NCBI GenBank assembly: GCA_035476575.1
Contig: DATILL010000139.1
Location: 1-14,965 of the forward strand
Reading direction: 5' to 3'
Source: DATILL01 sp035476575
Lineage (GTDB): Bacteria > Actinomycetota > Actinomycetes > Mycobacteriales > JACQDL01
Length of the DNA stretch: 14,965 bases
Shown here: positions 5,512 to 14,409 of the stretch, piece after piece
Layout: each line of letters begins with the position of its first letter
How positions within the stretch are numbered: the first letter of the stretch is position 1
Notes under the pieces: model-generated
Seen by the model: the letters and a program-made list of their open reading frames with translations, nothing else
Databases searched by the model: none
What the model was told of the DNA's origin: nothing
Program-made: the position numbers and the translations under genes

Positions 5512-6786
5512 GTGCCGCCCGTACCGCGCCAGGCCTCCGTCCTGCACCGTGCGCCGGTCGTGCTGCCGATCGGCGCCGAGCCGATCCGGGACGGCGGGGT
5601 GCTCGTGGACGGGCAGCGGATCGGCTGGGTCGGCCCGGCCGCGCGGTACGACGGGCCCACGGTGGCCACCCAGGACTGGCCCGGCCTGCTGCTGCCCGGC
5701 CTGGTCAACGCGCACGCCCACCTCCAGTACACGGCGTACGCCGACATGTACGCGCCGGATGTGGACTTCTTCGCCTGGATCGCCCGCTTCCCGGTGCGCA
5801 ACCGGGATACGCCGGAGCCGGCCTGGGCGGAGTCGGCCCGGGCCGGGGTGGCCGAGCTGCTGCGCACCGGCACGACCTGCGTTGCCGACATCACCGTCCA
5901 GCGTGCCGCCATCGAGGCGGTGGCCGACGCCGGGCTGGCCGGGGTCAGCTACGTCGAGGTGGTGGGCGCCGACGCGGCGAGCTGGCCGGACCACCGCGCC
6001 CGGCTGCTGGCCACGCTGTCCACAGCGGACGGGCGGCGGGCGGTCGGGGTGAGCCCGCACGCGCCGTACACGCTATCCTCCCAGGTCTTCGGCGACTGTG
6101 TGGCCCTCGCCCGGGAACGCCGGCTGCGGCTGCACCCCCACGTCGCCGAGTCGTCGTACGAGACCGAGTTCGTCGCGGCCGGCACCGGCGCGTTCGCCGA
6201 GGCGAACCGGCGCTGGGGCCTGGACATGGAGCTGATGCGCAAGCCGGGGCGGCAGTCGCCGGTCGGCTACGTCGACGGGCTGGCCGGTCTCGGCCCGGAC
6301 GTGCACGTGGCGCACGGTGTGCGGGTGTCCGCGGTGGATCGGGCCCGGCTGCGCGAGCGGGGCACGGTGGTGGCGCTGTGCGCCCGGTCCAACGCGACGT
6401 TGGGCTGCGGCGCGCCACCGGTCGCGGCGTACCGGGCGGAGGGCAACGCCGTCGCGGTCGGCACCGACTCGCGTGCCTCGGTGCCGTCGCTGGACCTGCT
6501 CGCCGAGCTTGGCCTGCTCCGGGAGATCGCGCTGGGCCAAGGCTCGCCTGAGGCCGGGCTGGACCGCTGGCTGGTCGAGGCCGCGACCGTGGGCGGGGCC
6601 AGGGCGATGGGGCTGACCGACGTCGGCGTCCTGACCCCTGGTGCGCGAGCCGATCTCGCGGCGTTCGACGTACCGCTGGACGGTGACCCGTACGTCGCGC
6701 TGGTCCGGTACGGCGCCGGCCGCTGCCTCGGTACCGTGGTCGCCGGCCGGCAGGCGCGTCAGGCCGGGGCAGGGATGGGCGGGTGA
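5512..6786 (+). CDS. mqnX: MqnX-like aminofutalosine deaminase (amidohydrolase family)
   Basis: The 424-residue amidohydrolase probably deaminates 6-amino-6-deoxyfutalosine, the MqnE product, to futalosine. Metal-site residues are in the expected places: the HxH pair H68/H70 in 'LLPGLVNAHAHLQYTAYAD', H208/H210 in 'LHPHVAESSYETEF', H268 in 'VHVAHGVRVS' and D319 in 'AVGTDSRASV'. The 'NAHAHLQYT' form and the position between mqnC and menG favour this role over a generic cytosine/guanine deaminase or chlorohydrolase. The GTG start follows the mqnC stop by two bases, and its own TGA overlaps the menG GTG by four bases, so mqnC, this gene and menG form a tight operon. The substrate is inferred from family resemblance and context. 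Confidence 0.85.
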   Translation: MPPVPRQASVLHRAPVVLPIGAEPIRDGGVLVDGQRIGWVGPAARYDGPTVATQDWPGLLLPGLVNAHAHLQYTAYADMYAPDVDFFAWIARFPVRNRDTPEPAWAESARAGVAELLRTGTTCVADITVQRAAIEAVADAGLAGVSYVEVVGADAASWPDHRARLLATLSTADGRRAVGVSPHAPYTLSSQVFGDCVALARERRLRLHPHVAESSYETEFVAAGTGAFAEANRRWGLDMELMRKPGRQSPVGYVDGLAGLGPDVHVAHGVRVSAVDRARLRERGTVVALCARSNATLGCGAPPVAAYRAEGNAVAVGTDSRASVPSLDLLAELGLLREIALGQGSPEAGLDRWLVEAATVGGARAMGLTDVGVLTPGARADLAAFDVPLDGDPYVALVRYGAGRCLGTVVAGRQARQAGAGMGG

Positions 6787-7472
6787 CCCGCGCGGGGCTG
6801 GACAAGCAGCCGCACGAGGTCGCGGCGATGTTCGACGCCGTCGCCCGCCGCTACGACGTGACCAACACGGTGCTCTCGTTCGGCCAGGACCGGCACTGGC
6901 GGCGGGTGGCCCGGGAGGCGCTCGCGCTGCGCCCCAGTGACCGGGTGCTTGACCTGGCTGCCGGCACCGCGGTGTCCACCGTGGCTCTGGCCGGCACCGG
7001 CGCGTGGTGCGTGGCCTGCGACTTCTCCCTGGGGATGCTGCGGGCCGGCCGGCGCCGGGGCGTCCCGCTGGTCGCCGGTGACGCGCTGCGGCTGCCGTTC
7101 GCCCGGGCGTCGTTCGACGCGGTGACGATCTCCTTCGGCCTGCGCAACACCGCCGACCCGGTGCTGGCCCTGCGGGAGATGGCCCGGGTGACCCGGCCGG
7201 GCGGCCGGTTGGTGGTGTGCGAGTTCAGCAGGCCGACCTGGGCGCCGTTCCGCGTGGCGTACCTGGAGTACCTGATGCGCGCGCTGCCGCGGGTCGCCCG
7301 CCGGGTGTCCAGCAACCCGGACGCCTACGTGTACCTGGCCGAGTCGGTCCGGGCCTGGCCGGACCAGCGTGAGCTGGCCGGCCTCGTCGCTGCCGCGGGC
7401 TGGGAGCAGGTCCGCTGGCGGGACCTGACCGGCGGGGTGGTCGCGCTGCACCGTGCGGTCCGGCCGGGCTGA
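6783..7472 (+). CDS. menG: Demethylmenaquinone methyltransferase MenG/UbiE
   Basis: The 229-residue class I SAM-dependent methyltransferase of the UbiE/MenG family adds the C-2 methyl group to demethylmenaquinone, the last step of menaquinone synthesis at the membrane. Visible features are 'VAAMFDAVARRYDVTNTVLSFGQDRHWRR' near the N-terminus, SAM motif I 'VLDLAAGTAVSTVAL' (about 55-69), 'DFSLGML', the 'FDAVTISFGLRN' block typical of UbiE, 'ALREMARVTRPGGRLVVCEF' and a C-terminal 'GWEQVRWRDLTGGVVALHRA'. The usual motif 'AAGTGD' is 'AAGTAVST', which I believe is common in actinobacterial MenG. The GTG start overlaps the preceding TGA in GTGA, so translation is probably coupled. The gene ends 81 bp before the next gene. 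Confidence 0.93.
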   Translation: MTRAGLDKQPHEVAAMFDAVARRYDVTNTVLSFGQDRHWRRVAREALALRPSDRVLDLAAGTAVSTVALAGTGAWCVACDFSLGMLRAGRRRGVPLVAGDALRLPFARASFDAVTISFGLRNTADPVLALREMARVTRPGGRLVVCEFSRPTWAPFRVAYLEYLMRALPRVARRVSSNPDAYVYLAESVRAWPDQRELAGLVAAAGWEQVRWRDLTGGVVALHRAVRPG

Positions 7473-7508
7473 CGGTGGCCCGATTTCCGCCCGGGCCGCT
7501 GGAACCCG

Positions 7509-7514
7509 TAGGTT
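7509..7514 (+). promoter_or_regulatory. Possible -10 element for the small MT0933-like gene
   Basis: TAGGTT fits the TA-N3-T form and would start transcription near 7521, ahead of the small gene at 7554. The expected -35 region (7486-7491) is poor. The gene could also be read through from menG. Confidence 0.25.
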
Positions 7515-7553
7515 TCGGGGGGAAGTCGGACAGCAATGGAGGCAAGAACCGCA

Positions 7554-7811
7554 ATGAGTGTGCTGGACAAGGTTAAGGGGCTGCTGAAGGGCCGCGAGCA
7601 GCAGGCCAAGCAGGCCGTCGACAAGATCGGCGATGTGATCGACAGCAAGACCAAGGGCAAGCACCACGACAAGATCGAGCAGGCCGAGCAGAAGGTCGCG
7701 GAGCAGATGGACAAGCTCTCCGCGGAGTCGGCTGAGCCGACGCCGGCCAAGCCCGAGGCAGCCAAGCCCGAGGCAGCGAAGGCCGAGCCGGCCAAGGCTG
7801 ACCAGAGCTGA
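7554..7811 (+). CDS. Small charged MT0933-like antitoxin-family protein
   Basis: This encodes an 85-residue, highly charged protein. 'MSVLDKVKGLLKGREQQAKQAVDKIGDVIDSKTKGKHHDKIEQA' (split here only by reading) has the spaced Lys/Asp helix pattern of the MT0933-like/Rv0909-type family (PF14013), annotated as antitoxins but with little functional proof. An amphipathic helical region covers about residues 1-65. After it comes a low-complexity tail of repeated Pro-Glu-Ala-Ala-Lys units, about residues 63-80. ATG 7554 matches the family start. GGAGG at 7538-7542 is a plausible but long-spaced Shine-Dalgarno (11 bases). ATG 7536 would add six residues. No partner toxin is adjacent, so a stress or envelope role is as likely as a toxin-antitoxin role. 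Confidence 0.72.
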   Translation: MSVLDKVKGLLKGREQQAKQAVDKIGDVIDSKTKGKHHDKIEQAEQKVAEQMDKLSAESAEPTPAKPEAAKPEAAKAEPAKADQS

Positions 7812-7828
7812 CGGCACCAGCCGGGACG

Positions 7829-7864
7829 CCGACGTGCCGTGCCTGTTTTGGCGCGGCACGTCGG
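7829..7864 (+). terminator. Hairpin terminator after the small charged-protein gene
   Basis: CCGACGTGCCG (7829-7839) pairs with CGGCACGTCGG (7854-7864), continued by a U-G pair and GCC/GGC around the six-base loop TGTTTT. The 15-bp stem begins 17 bases after the stop codon. No downstream U-tract follows, as is common for actinobacterial terminators. It separates the menaquinone-side operon from the menJ-nuo promoter region. Confidence 0.8.
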
Positions 7865-7894
7865 ATGTACCGGGTGATCCTCTCGGTCGCGGTG

Positions 7895-7923
7895 GTGATA
7901 CGGGAAGCCGCAGGTCATAGACT
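7895..7923 (+). promoter_or_regulatory. Candidate promoter for menJ-nuo
   Basis: GTGATA (7895-7900, 4 of 6 to TTGACA) and TAGACT (7918-7923) are separated by 17 bp. Transcription would start near 7930, leaving a leader of about 90 bases. The Rex-like operator begins 14 bases after the -10, so bound Rex would block early elongation or initiation. Confidence 0.45.
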
Positions 7924-7937
7924 CAAGGCAGTGCCGT

Positions 7938-7955
7938 TCGTGAACCTGTTCACAA
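7938..7955. promoter_or_regulatory. Rex (redox-sensing repressor) operator
   Basis: TCGTGAACCTGTTCACAA matches the Rex operator consensus TTGTGAA-N4-TTCACAA at 13 of 14 fixed positions. The core GTGAAC-CT-GTTCAC is perfectly palindromic. By established knowledge Rex is an NADH/NAD+ sensing repressor that controls respiratory genes such as cyd and nuo in Streptomyces. The site sits in the leader of a menJ-nuo transcript, so derepression when NADH rises is the expected logic. The rex gene is not in the window. Confidence 0.82.
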
Positions 7956-8022
7956 GTGGCGGCGGGCCCGCTGTTCCCCGTAGCACCCCCAGGCACACCG
8001 CGTGCTGAGTGAGGAGGGCGCC

Positions 8023-9279
8023 ATGAGCACCGACGACGCCGATGTGATCGTGGTCGGCGCAGGCCCAGCTGGCTCCACCGCGGCGTACTACCTGGCGCAG
8101 TCAGGGCTTGAGGTCCTGCTGCTGGAGAAGGCCAGGTTTCCGCGGGAGAAGGTCTGCGGCGACGGGCTGACCCCCCGAGCCACCAAAGCGCTGGTAGCGA
8201 TGGGGATCGACACCTCTCCCGAGGCTGGCTGGATGCACAACCGCGGCCTGCGGGTCTACGGCGGCGGCCGGGTGCTCCACCTCGACTGGCCCGAGCTGGC
8301 GAGCTACCCGAACTACGGCCTGGTCCGCACCCGCTACGACTTCGACGAGCTGCTGGCCCGGCAGGCCCGGCAGGCCGGGGCGAAGCTGGTCGAGCAGTGC
8401 GCGGTGGACGGCCCGGTGCTCGACGCCACCGGCCGGGTCGCCGGGGTGACGGCGAAGCTCGGCCCAGACAAGGCGCCGATGACCTACCGCGCCCCGGTGG
8501 TGGTGGCCGCGGACGGCGTGTCCGGCCGGTTGGCGCTCGCCCTCGGCGTGGCCCGCCGGGAGGACCGGCCGATGGGCGTCGCAGTCCGGCGGTACTACAC
8601 CAGCCCCCGGCACAACGACGACTACCTGGAGTCCTGGCTGGAGCTGCGCGAGGGCGACAACCTGCTGCCCGGCTACGGCTGGATCTTCGGCATGGGCGAC
8701 GGCACCTGCAACGTCGGGCTCGGCGCGCTCAACTCCTCGGCGTCGTTCCAGCACACCAACTACCGCCAGATGCTGACCCGGTGGATGGCCGCGACCCCGG
8801 CGGAGTGGGAGCTCACCGAGGAGCACGCGACCGGACCGACCCGCGGCGCCGGGCTGCCGATGGCCTTCAACCGCACCCCCCACTACCTGCGCGGGCTGGT
8901 CCTGGTCGGCGACTCGGCCGGCATGGTCAACCCGTTCAACGGCGAGGGCATCGCCTATGCCATGGAAGGTGGCCAGATGGCCGCCGAGCACGTGGCCCAG
9001 GCGTTGGCCCGCCCCGCCGGCCCGGCCCGCGAGCGGGCGCTGCACGGGTACGCGGACGCGCTGCGCGACCGCTACGGCGGCTACTACCGGCTCGGCAAGA
9101 CCTTCGTCGACCTGATCGGGCACCCGTCGGTCATGCGGTTCACCACCCGGCACGGGATGAAGCGTGAGCTGCTGATGAGGTTCGTGCTGAAGCTGCTCGC
9201 CAACCTCACCGACCCGCGCGGCGGCGACACCATGGACCGGGTGATCAACGGCCTGACCAAGATCGCCCCGGCGGTCTGA
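8023..9279 (+). CDS. menJ: Geranylgeranyl reductase-family FAD enzyme, MenJ-like
   Basis: The 418-residue flavoprotein belongs to the geranylgeranyl reductase family. The N-terminal Rossmann motif is 'VIVVGAGPAGSTAAYYLA' (GAGPAG at 12-17) with E35 ending strand beta-2 for ribose binding. 'FPREKVCGDGLTPRA' (C45-G-D-G) is the family signature, and 'GDSAGMVNPFNGEGIAYAMEGG' from residue 296 is the second FAD motif. By homology to mycobacterial MenJ it probably reduces one or more isoprene double bonds of menaquinone. Reduction of other prenyl lipids is possible. ATG 8023 is set by a strong Shine-Dalgarno GAGGAGGG at 8011-8018 and excludes the in-frame upstream start at 8002. The gene lies downstream of the Rex site and 103 bp before nuoA. 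Confidence 0.83.
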   Translation: MSTDDADVIVVGAGPAGSTAAYYLAQSGLEVLLLEKARFPREKVCGDGLTPRATKALVAMGIDTSPEAGWMHNRGLRVYGGGRVLHLDWPELASYPNYGLVRTRYDFDELLARQARQAGAKLVEQCAVDGPVLDATGRVAGVTAKLGPDKAPMTYRAPVVVAADGVSGRLALALGVARREDRPMGVAVRRYYTSPRHNDDYLESWLELREGDNLLPGYGWIFGMGDGTCNVGLGALNSSASFQHTNYRQMLTRWMAATPAEWELTEEHATGPTRGAGLPMAFNRTPHYLRGLVLVGDSAGMVNPFNGEGIAYAMEGGQMAAEHVAQALARPAGPARERALHGYADALRDRYGGYYRLGKTFVDLIGHPSVMRFTTRHGMKRELLMRFVLKLLANLTDPRGGDTMDRVINGLTKIAPAV

Positions 9280-9313
9280 CGGGGCCGGCTCCGGTACCGT
9301 GACGGCCACGCCG

Positions 9314-9319
9314 TAGGGT
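9314..9319 (+). promoter_or_regulatory. Possible internal -10 element ahead of nuoA
   Basis: TAGGGT fits the TA-N3-T form and would start transcription around 9326. I see no matching -35. If real, nuo could be transcribed independently of menJ. Confidence 0.25.
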
Positions 9320-9338
9320 GCACACGGCGTCGACCTGG

Positions 9339-9366
9339 TTGATCAGACAGCGTTGATCAGAGAGCG
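9339..9366 (+). repeat. Tandem 14-bp repeat in the nuoA leader
   Basis: TTGATCAGACAGCG is followed directly by TTGATCAGAGAGCG (13 of 14 identical). Each unit contains the palindrome TGATCA. The second unit ends at the Shine-Dalgarno region of nuoA (GGAGAGGAG, 9366-9374), so it could bind a regulator or affect leader folding. Confidence 0.6.
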
Positions 9367-9382
9367 GAGAGGAGCAGCACGG

Positions 9383-9745
9383 ATGCTCGCGCCGTACGTC
9401 CCGATCCTGGCGCTGTTCGTCATTGCCGCCGCCTTTGCCGCCGGGTCGGTCCTGGTGGCGCCGTTGATCGGCCCGCGACGGTACAACCGGGCCAAGCTCG
9501 AGGCCTACGAGTGCGGGATCGAGCCGCTCCCGCCGCAGGCCGGCGCGCACCGGTTCCCCATCAAGTTCTACCTGACCGCGATGCTCTTCATCGTGTTCGA
9601 CATCGAGATCGTCTTCCTGTACCCGTGGGCGGTCGCGAACAACAACCTCGGCATCTTCGGGCTGGTCGAGATGGTGCTGTTCATCGTGACGGTCCTCATC
9701 GCGTACGCCTACGTGTGGCGGCGCGGCGGGCTGGACTGGGACTGA
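9383..9745 (+). CDS. nuoA: NADH-quinone oxidoreductase subunit A
   Basis: This encodes a 120-residue membrane subunit of complex I. Three transmembrane helices are visible, at about residues 5-29, 60-81 and 91-111. The cytoplasmic loop carries the conserved 'YECG' (42-45), and helix 2 contains 'FDIEIVFLYPWA', with D73 and E75 in positions typical of NuoA. Start ATG 9383 follows a GGAGAGGAG Shine-Dalgarno eight bases upstream. An in-frame TTG at 9353 lies in the tandem repeat and is not likely to be used. It is the first gene of the nuo cluster and ends 22 bp before nuoB. NuoA helps form the quinone cavity and proton-channel junction next to NuoH. Confidence 0.95.
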   Translation: MLAPYVPILALFVIAAAFAAGSVLVAPLIGPRRYNRAKLEAYECGIEPLPPQAGAHRFPIKFYLTAMLFIVFDIEIVFLYPWAVANNNLGIFGLVEMVLFIVTVLIAYAYVWRRGGLDWD

Positions 9746-9767
9746 CCAGGCTGGATAGGGGACTGAC

Positions 9768-10303
9768 ATGGGCCTTGAAGAGAAGCTGCCGAGCGGTTTC
9801 CTGCTCACCAGCGTGGAGAAGCTGGTCAACTGGAGCCGCAAGTCCTCGCTGTGGCCCGCGACGTTCGGGCTGGCCTGCTGCGCGATCGAGATGATGACCT
9901 TCGGCGCGCCGCGCTTCGACTCCGCCCGGTTCGGCATGGAGGTCTTTCGGGCCAGCCCACGGCAGGCGGACCTGATGATCGTGGCCGGCCGGGTCAGCCA
10001 GAAGATGGCGCCGGTGCTCCGGCAGATCTACGACCAGATGCCGGAGCCCAAGTGGGTGCTGGCGATGGGCGTGTGTGCCTCCTCCGGCGGCATGTTCAAC
10101 AACTACGCCATCGTGCAGGGCGTCGACCACGTCGTTCCGGTGGACATGTACCTGCCGGGCTGCCCGCCCCGGCCGGAGATGCTTATCGACGCCGTGCTCA
10201 AGCTGCACTACAAGATCATGCATGAGCCGCTCGGCCCGCGGCGGGCCAAGGAGCTGGCCGGCCAGAAGGTCGAGCTGCTGCCGTCCTCGGTGAGGTTCGC
10301 GAA

Positions 10304-10307
<4 letters not shown>
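9768..10307 (+). CDS. nuoB: NADH-quinone oxidoreductase subunit B (N2 cluster)
   Basis: This encodes the 179-residue peripheral-arm subunit that binds the terminal iron-sulphur cluster N2, which hands electrons to menaquinone. The four cluster ligands are visible: the adjacent pair C37/C38 in 'GLACCAIEMM', C103 in 'GVCASSGGMF' and C132 in 'YLPGCPPRPE'. Length and spacing are normal for the family. The start ATG 9768 has a modest AGGGGA at 9757-9762. Its stop overlaps the GTG start of nuoC by four bases (GTGA at 10304-10307), so the two are probably translated together. Confidence 0.97.
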
Positions 10308-11032
<725 letters not shown>

Positions 11033-11066
11033 CGCGCCCCGGCGACGACGAAGGAGGAGCCGACCG

Positions 11067-12386
11067 ATGAACATCGCCGACGGGTACGCCGGCTCCCGGG
11101 AGACCACCGAGGGCCGTGTCTACACGGTCACCGGCGGCGACTGGGACGAGCTGCTCGCCGCCGACCCGAACATCGAGGACCGGTTGGTCGTCAACCTGGG
11201 TCCGCAGCACCCCTCCACCCACGGCGTGCTCCGGCTGGTGCTGGAGATCGAGGGTGAGACGGTCACCAACACCCGGCTGGTGATCGGCTACCTGCACACC
11301 GGGATCGAGAAGAACACCGAGTACCGGACCTGGACGCAGGGCACCACCTTCGTCACCCGGGCCGACTACCTCGCGCCGATCTTCACCGAGACCGTCTACT
11401 GCCAGGGCGTCGAGAAGCTGCTCGGCATCGAGGCGCCGCGCCGTGCCCAGGTGATCCGGACCCTGCTGATGGAGGTCAACCGGGTCTCCTCGCACTGGGT
11501 CGCGCTGGCCACCGGCGGGATGGAGCTCGGCGCGCTGACCGGCATGACCAACGGCTTCCGCGCCCGGGAGCGCTGCCTGGACGTGCTGGAGCTGGTCACC
11601 GGGCTGCGGATGAACCATGCCTACGTCCGGCCCGGCGGGCTGGTCCAGGACCTGCCGGACGGCACCGAGGCGGCCATCCGGGCCTGGTGCGAGGAGATGG
11701 AGACCGAGGTCGCCGGCCTGGACAAGCTGCTCACTGGCCAGCCGATCTGGGTCCGGCGGCTGAAGGACGTCGGCTACATCGACGTGGCCGGCTGCCTGGC
11801 GCTCGGCGTCACCGGGCCGCTGCTGCGGGCCGCCGGGCTGCCGTGGGACCTGCGCAAGACCGAGCCGTACGGCGTGTACGACGAGGTCGACTTCGACGTC
11901 GTCACGAACACCGGCTGTGACTCCTGGGGCCGCTACCTGGTCCGGGTGGGCGAGATACGCGAGTCGGTGAAGATTGTCCGGCAGTGCCTGGACCTGCTGG
12001 AGCCCGGGCCGGTCATGGTAGCCGACGCGAAGATCGGCTGGCCGGCCCAGCTCTCCCTCGGCCCGGACGGGATGGGCAACTCGCTGGAGTACGTGAAAAA
12101 GATCATGGGCCAGTCGATGGAGGCGCTGATCCACCACTTCAAGCTGGTGACGGAGGGGTTCCGGGTGCCGGCCGGCCAGGTGTACACCGTGGTGGAGTCC
12201 CCCCGCGGGGAGCTGGGTGCGCACCTGGTCAGCGACGGCGGCACCCGGCCCTACCGGGTGCACCTGCGGGAGCCGTCGTTCATCAACCTGCAGAGCACGC
12301 CAGCGCTGTGTGAAGGTGCGCTGATCGCCGACGTGATCGCCGCCGTTGCCTCGATCGACCCGGTCATGGGTGGGGTGGACAGGTAG
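11067..12386 (+). CDS. nuoD: NADH-quinone oxidoreductase subunit D
   Basis: The 439-residue 49-kDa subunit forms, with NuoB, the quinone-reduction site. Conserved blocks are 'NLGPQHPSTHGVLRL' (PQHPSTHG at 46-53), 'IGYLHTGIEKNTEYRTW' (about 73-89), 'NRVSSHWVALATGGMELGA' and 'VYTVVESPRGELG', with the usual end 'SIDPVMGGVDR'. The histidine in 'PQHPSTHG' and the tyrosine nearby shape the quinone pocket in studied complexes. Start ATG 11067 has a strong GAAGGAGGAG at 11050-11059. The TAG stop is followed immediately by the ATG of nuoE (TAGATG), giving zero intergenic bases. Confidence 0.97.
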   Translation: MNIADGYAGSRETTEGRVYTVTGGDWDELLAADPNIEDRLVVNLGPQHPSTHGVLRLVLEIEGETVTNTRLVIGYLHTGIEKNTEYRTWTQGTTFVTRADYLAPIFTETVYCQGVEKLLGIEAPRRAQVIRTLLMEVNRVSSHWVALATGGMELGALTGMTNGFRARERCLDVLELVTGLRMNHAYVRPGGLVQDLPDGTEAAIRAWCEEMETEVAGLDKLLTGQPIWVRRLKDVGYIDVAGCLALGVTGPLLRAAGLPWDLRKTEPYGVYDEVDFDVVTNTGCDSWGRYLVRVGEIRESVKIVRQCLDLLEPGPVMVADAKIGWPAQLSLGPDGMGNSLEYVKKIMGQSMEALIHHFKLVTEGFRVPAGQVYTVVESPRGELGAHLVSDGGTRPYRVHLREPSFINLQSTPALCEGALIADVIAAVASIDPVMGGVDR

Positions 12387-13115
12387 ATGCCGCTGACCGA
12401 CGCGACCCGCGCGAAGGCGCGGGAGATCATCGCCCGCTACCCCAGGCCGCGCTCGGCGCTGTTGCCGCTGCTGCATCTGGTGCAGGCCGAGGAGGGTTAT
12501 GTCACCCCGGACGGCGTCAGGTTGTGCGCCGAGGAGCTCGGGCTGACCAAGGCCGAGGTCGCCGCCGTGGCCACCTTCTACACGATGTACAAGCGGCAGC
12601 CGACCGGCGAGTACCTGGTCAGCGTCTGCACCAACACGCTGTGCGCCTTTCTCGGCGGCGACGAGATCTACGCCGCGCTGGCCGAGCACCTTGAGGTCGG
12701 CCACAACGAGACCACCGCCGACGGCACGATCACCCTGGAGCACGCCGAGTGCCTGGCGGCCTGCGACTACGCACCCGTGGTGACGGTCAACTACGAGTTC
12801 TTCGACCAGCAGTCGGAGGCCTCCGCGTTGCGGCTGGTCAAGGACCTGCGGGAGGGGAAGCGGCCACTGCCGACCCGGGGTGCGCCGCTGTGCACCTTCA
12901 AGGAGATCAGCCTGCAGCTGGCCGGTTTCCCGGACGAGCGGCCCGAGGCCCGGGACGCGGTCAGCGTCGGGGAGCCGACCCTGGTCGGCGTCAAGCTGGC
13001 GCTGCAGCGCCAGGAGGCCGCGCCGCCGTACGACGCTCCCGCGGACGCCCCGGCCCGTACCGGCAGCACCGTCCGTACCGGCAGCACCGAACCCGGCACG
13101 CCGAAGGAGTCCTGA
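12387..13115 (+). CDS. nuoE: NADH-quinone oxidoreductase subunit E ([2Fe-2S] N1a)
   Basis: The 242-residue 24-kDa subunit has a thioredoxin-like [2Fe-2S] domain. The four ligands are C81 and C86 ('SVCTNTLC', CX4C) and C122 and C126 ('ECLAACDYAP', CX3C), at normal spacing. With NuoF and NuoG it forms the NADH-dehydrogenase module. The C-terminus is longer than in a minimal NuoE and is low-complexity (about residues 205-242, Ala/Pro/Thr/Gly/Ser). It carries an 18-base-period duplication at 13055-13089 that encodes two R-T-G-S-T units. The ATG touches the nuoD stop, and the TGA lies one base before the nuoF ATG. Confidence 0.95.
   Translation: MPLTDATRAKAREIIARYPRPRSALLPLLHLVQAEEGYVTPDGVRLCAEELGLTKAEVAAVATFYTMYKRQPTGEYLVSVCTNTLCAFLGGDEIYAALAEHLEVGHNETTADGTITLEHAECLAACDYAPVVTVNYEFFDQQSEASALRLVKDLREGKRPLPTRGAPLCTFKEISLQLAGFPDERPEARDAVSVGEPTLVGVKLALQRQEAAPPYDAPADAPARTGSTVRTGSTEPGTPKES
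13055..13089 (+). repeat. Short tandem duplication inside nuoE 3' end
   Basis: CCGTACCGGCAGCACCG occurs at 13055-13071 and again at 13073-13089, a period of 18 bases. It encodes R-T-G-S-T twice in the unstructured tail, so slippage would add or remove six residues without a frameshift. Confidence 0.8.
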
Positions 13116-13116
13116 G

Positions 13117-14409
<1,293 letters not shown>

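Noticed and set aside
9353..9382. TTG start extending nuoA by ten residues
   Set aside because: The extension lies in the tandem repeat and Shine-Dalgarno region, and NuoA normally begins shortly before its first membrane helix, as from ATG 9383.
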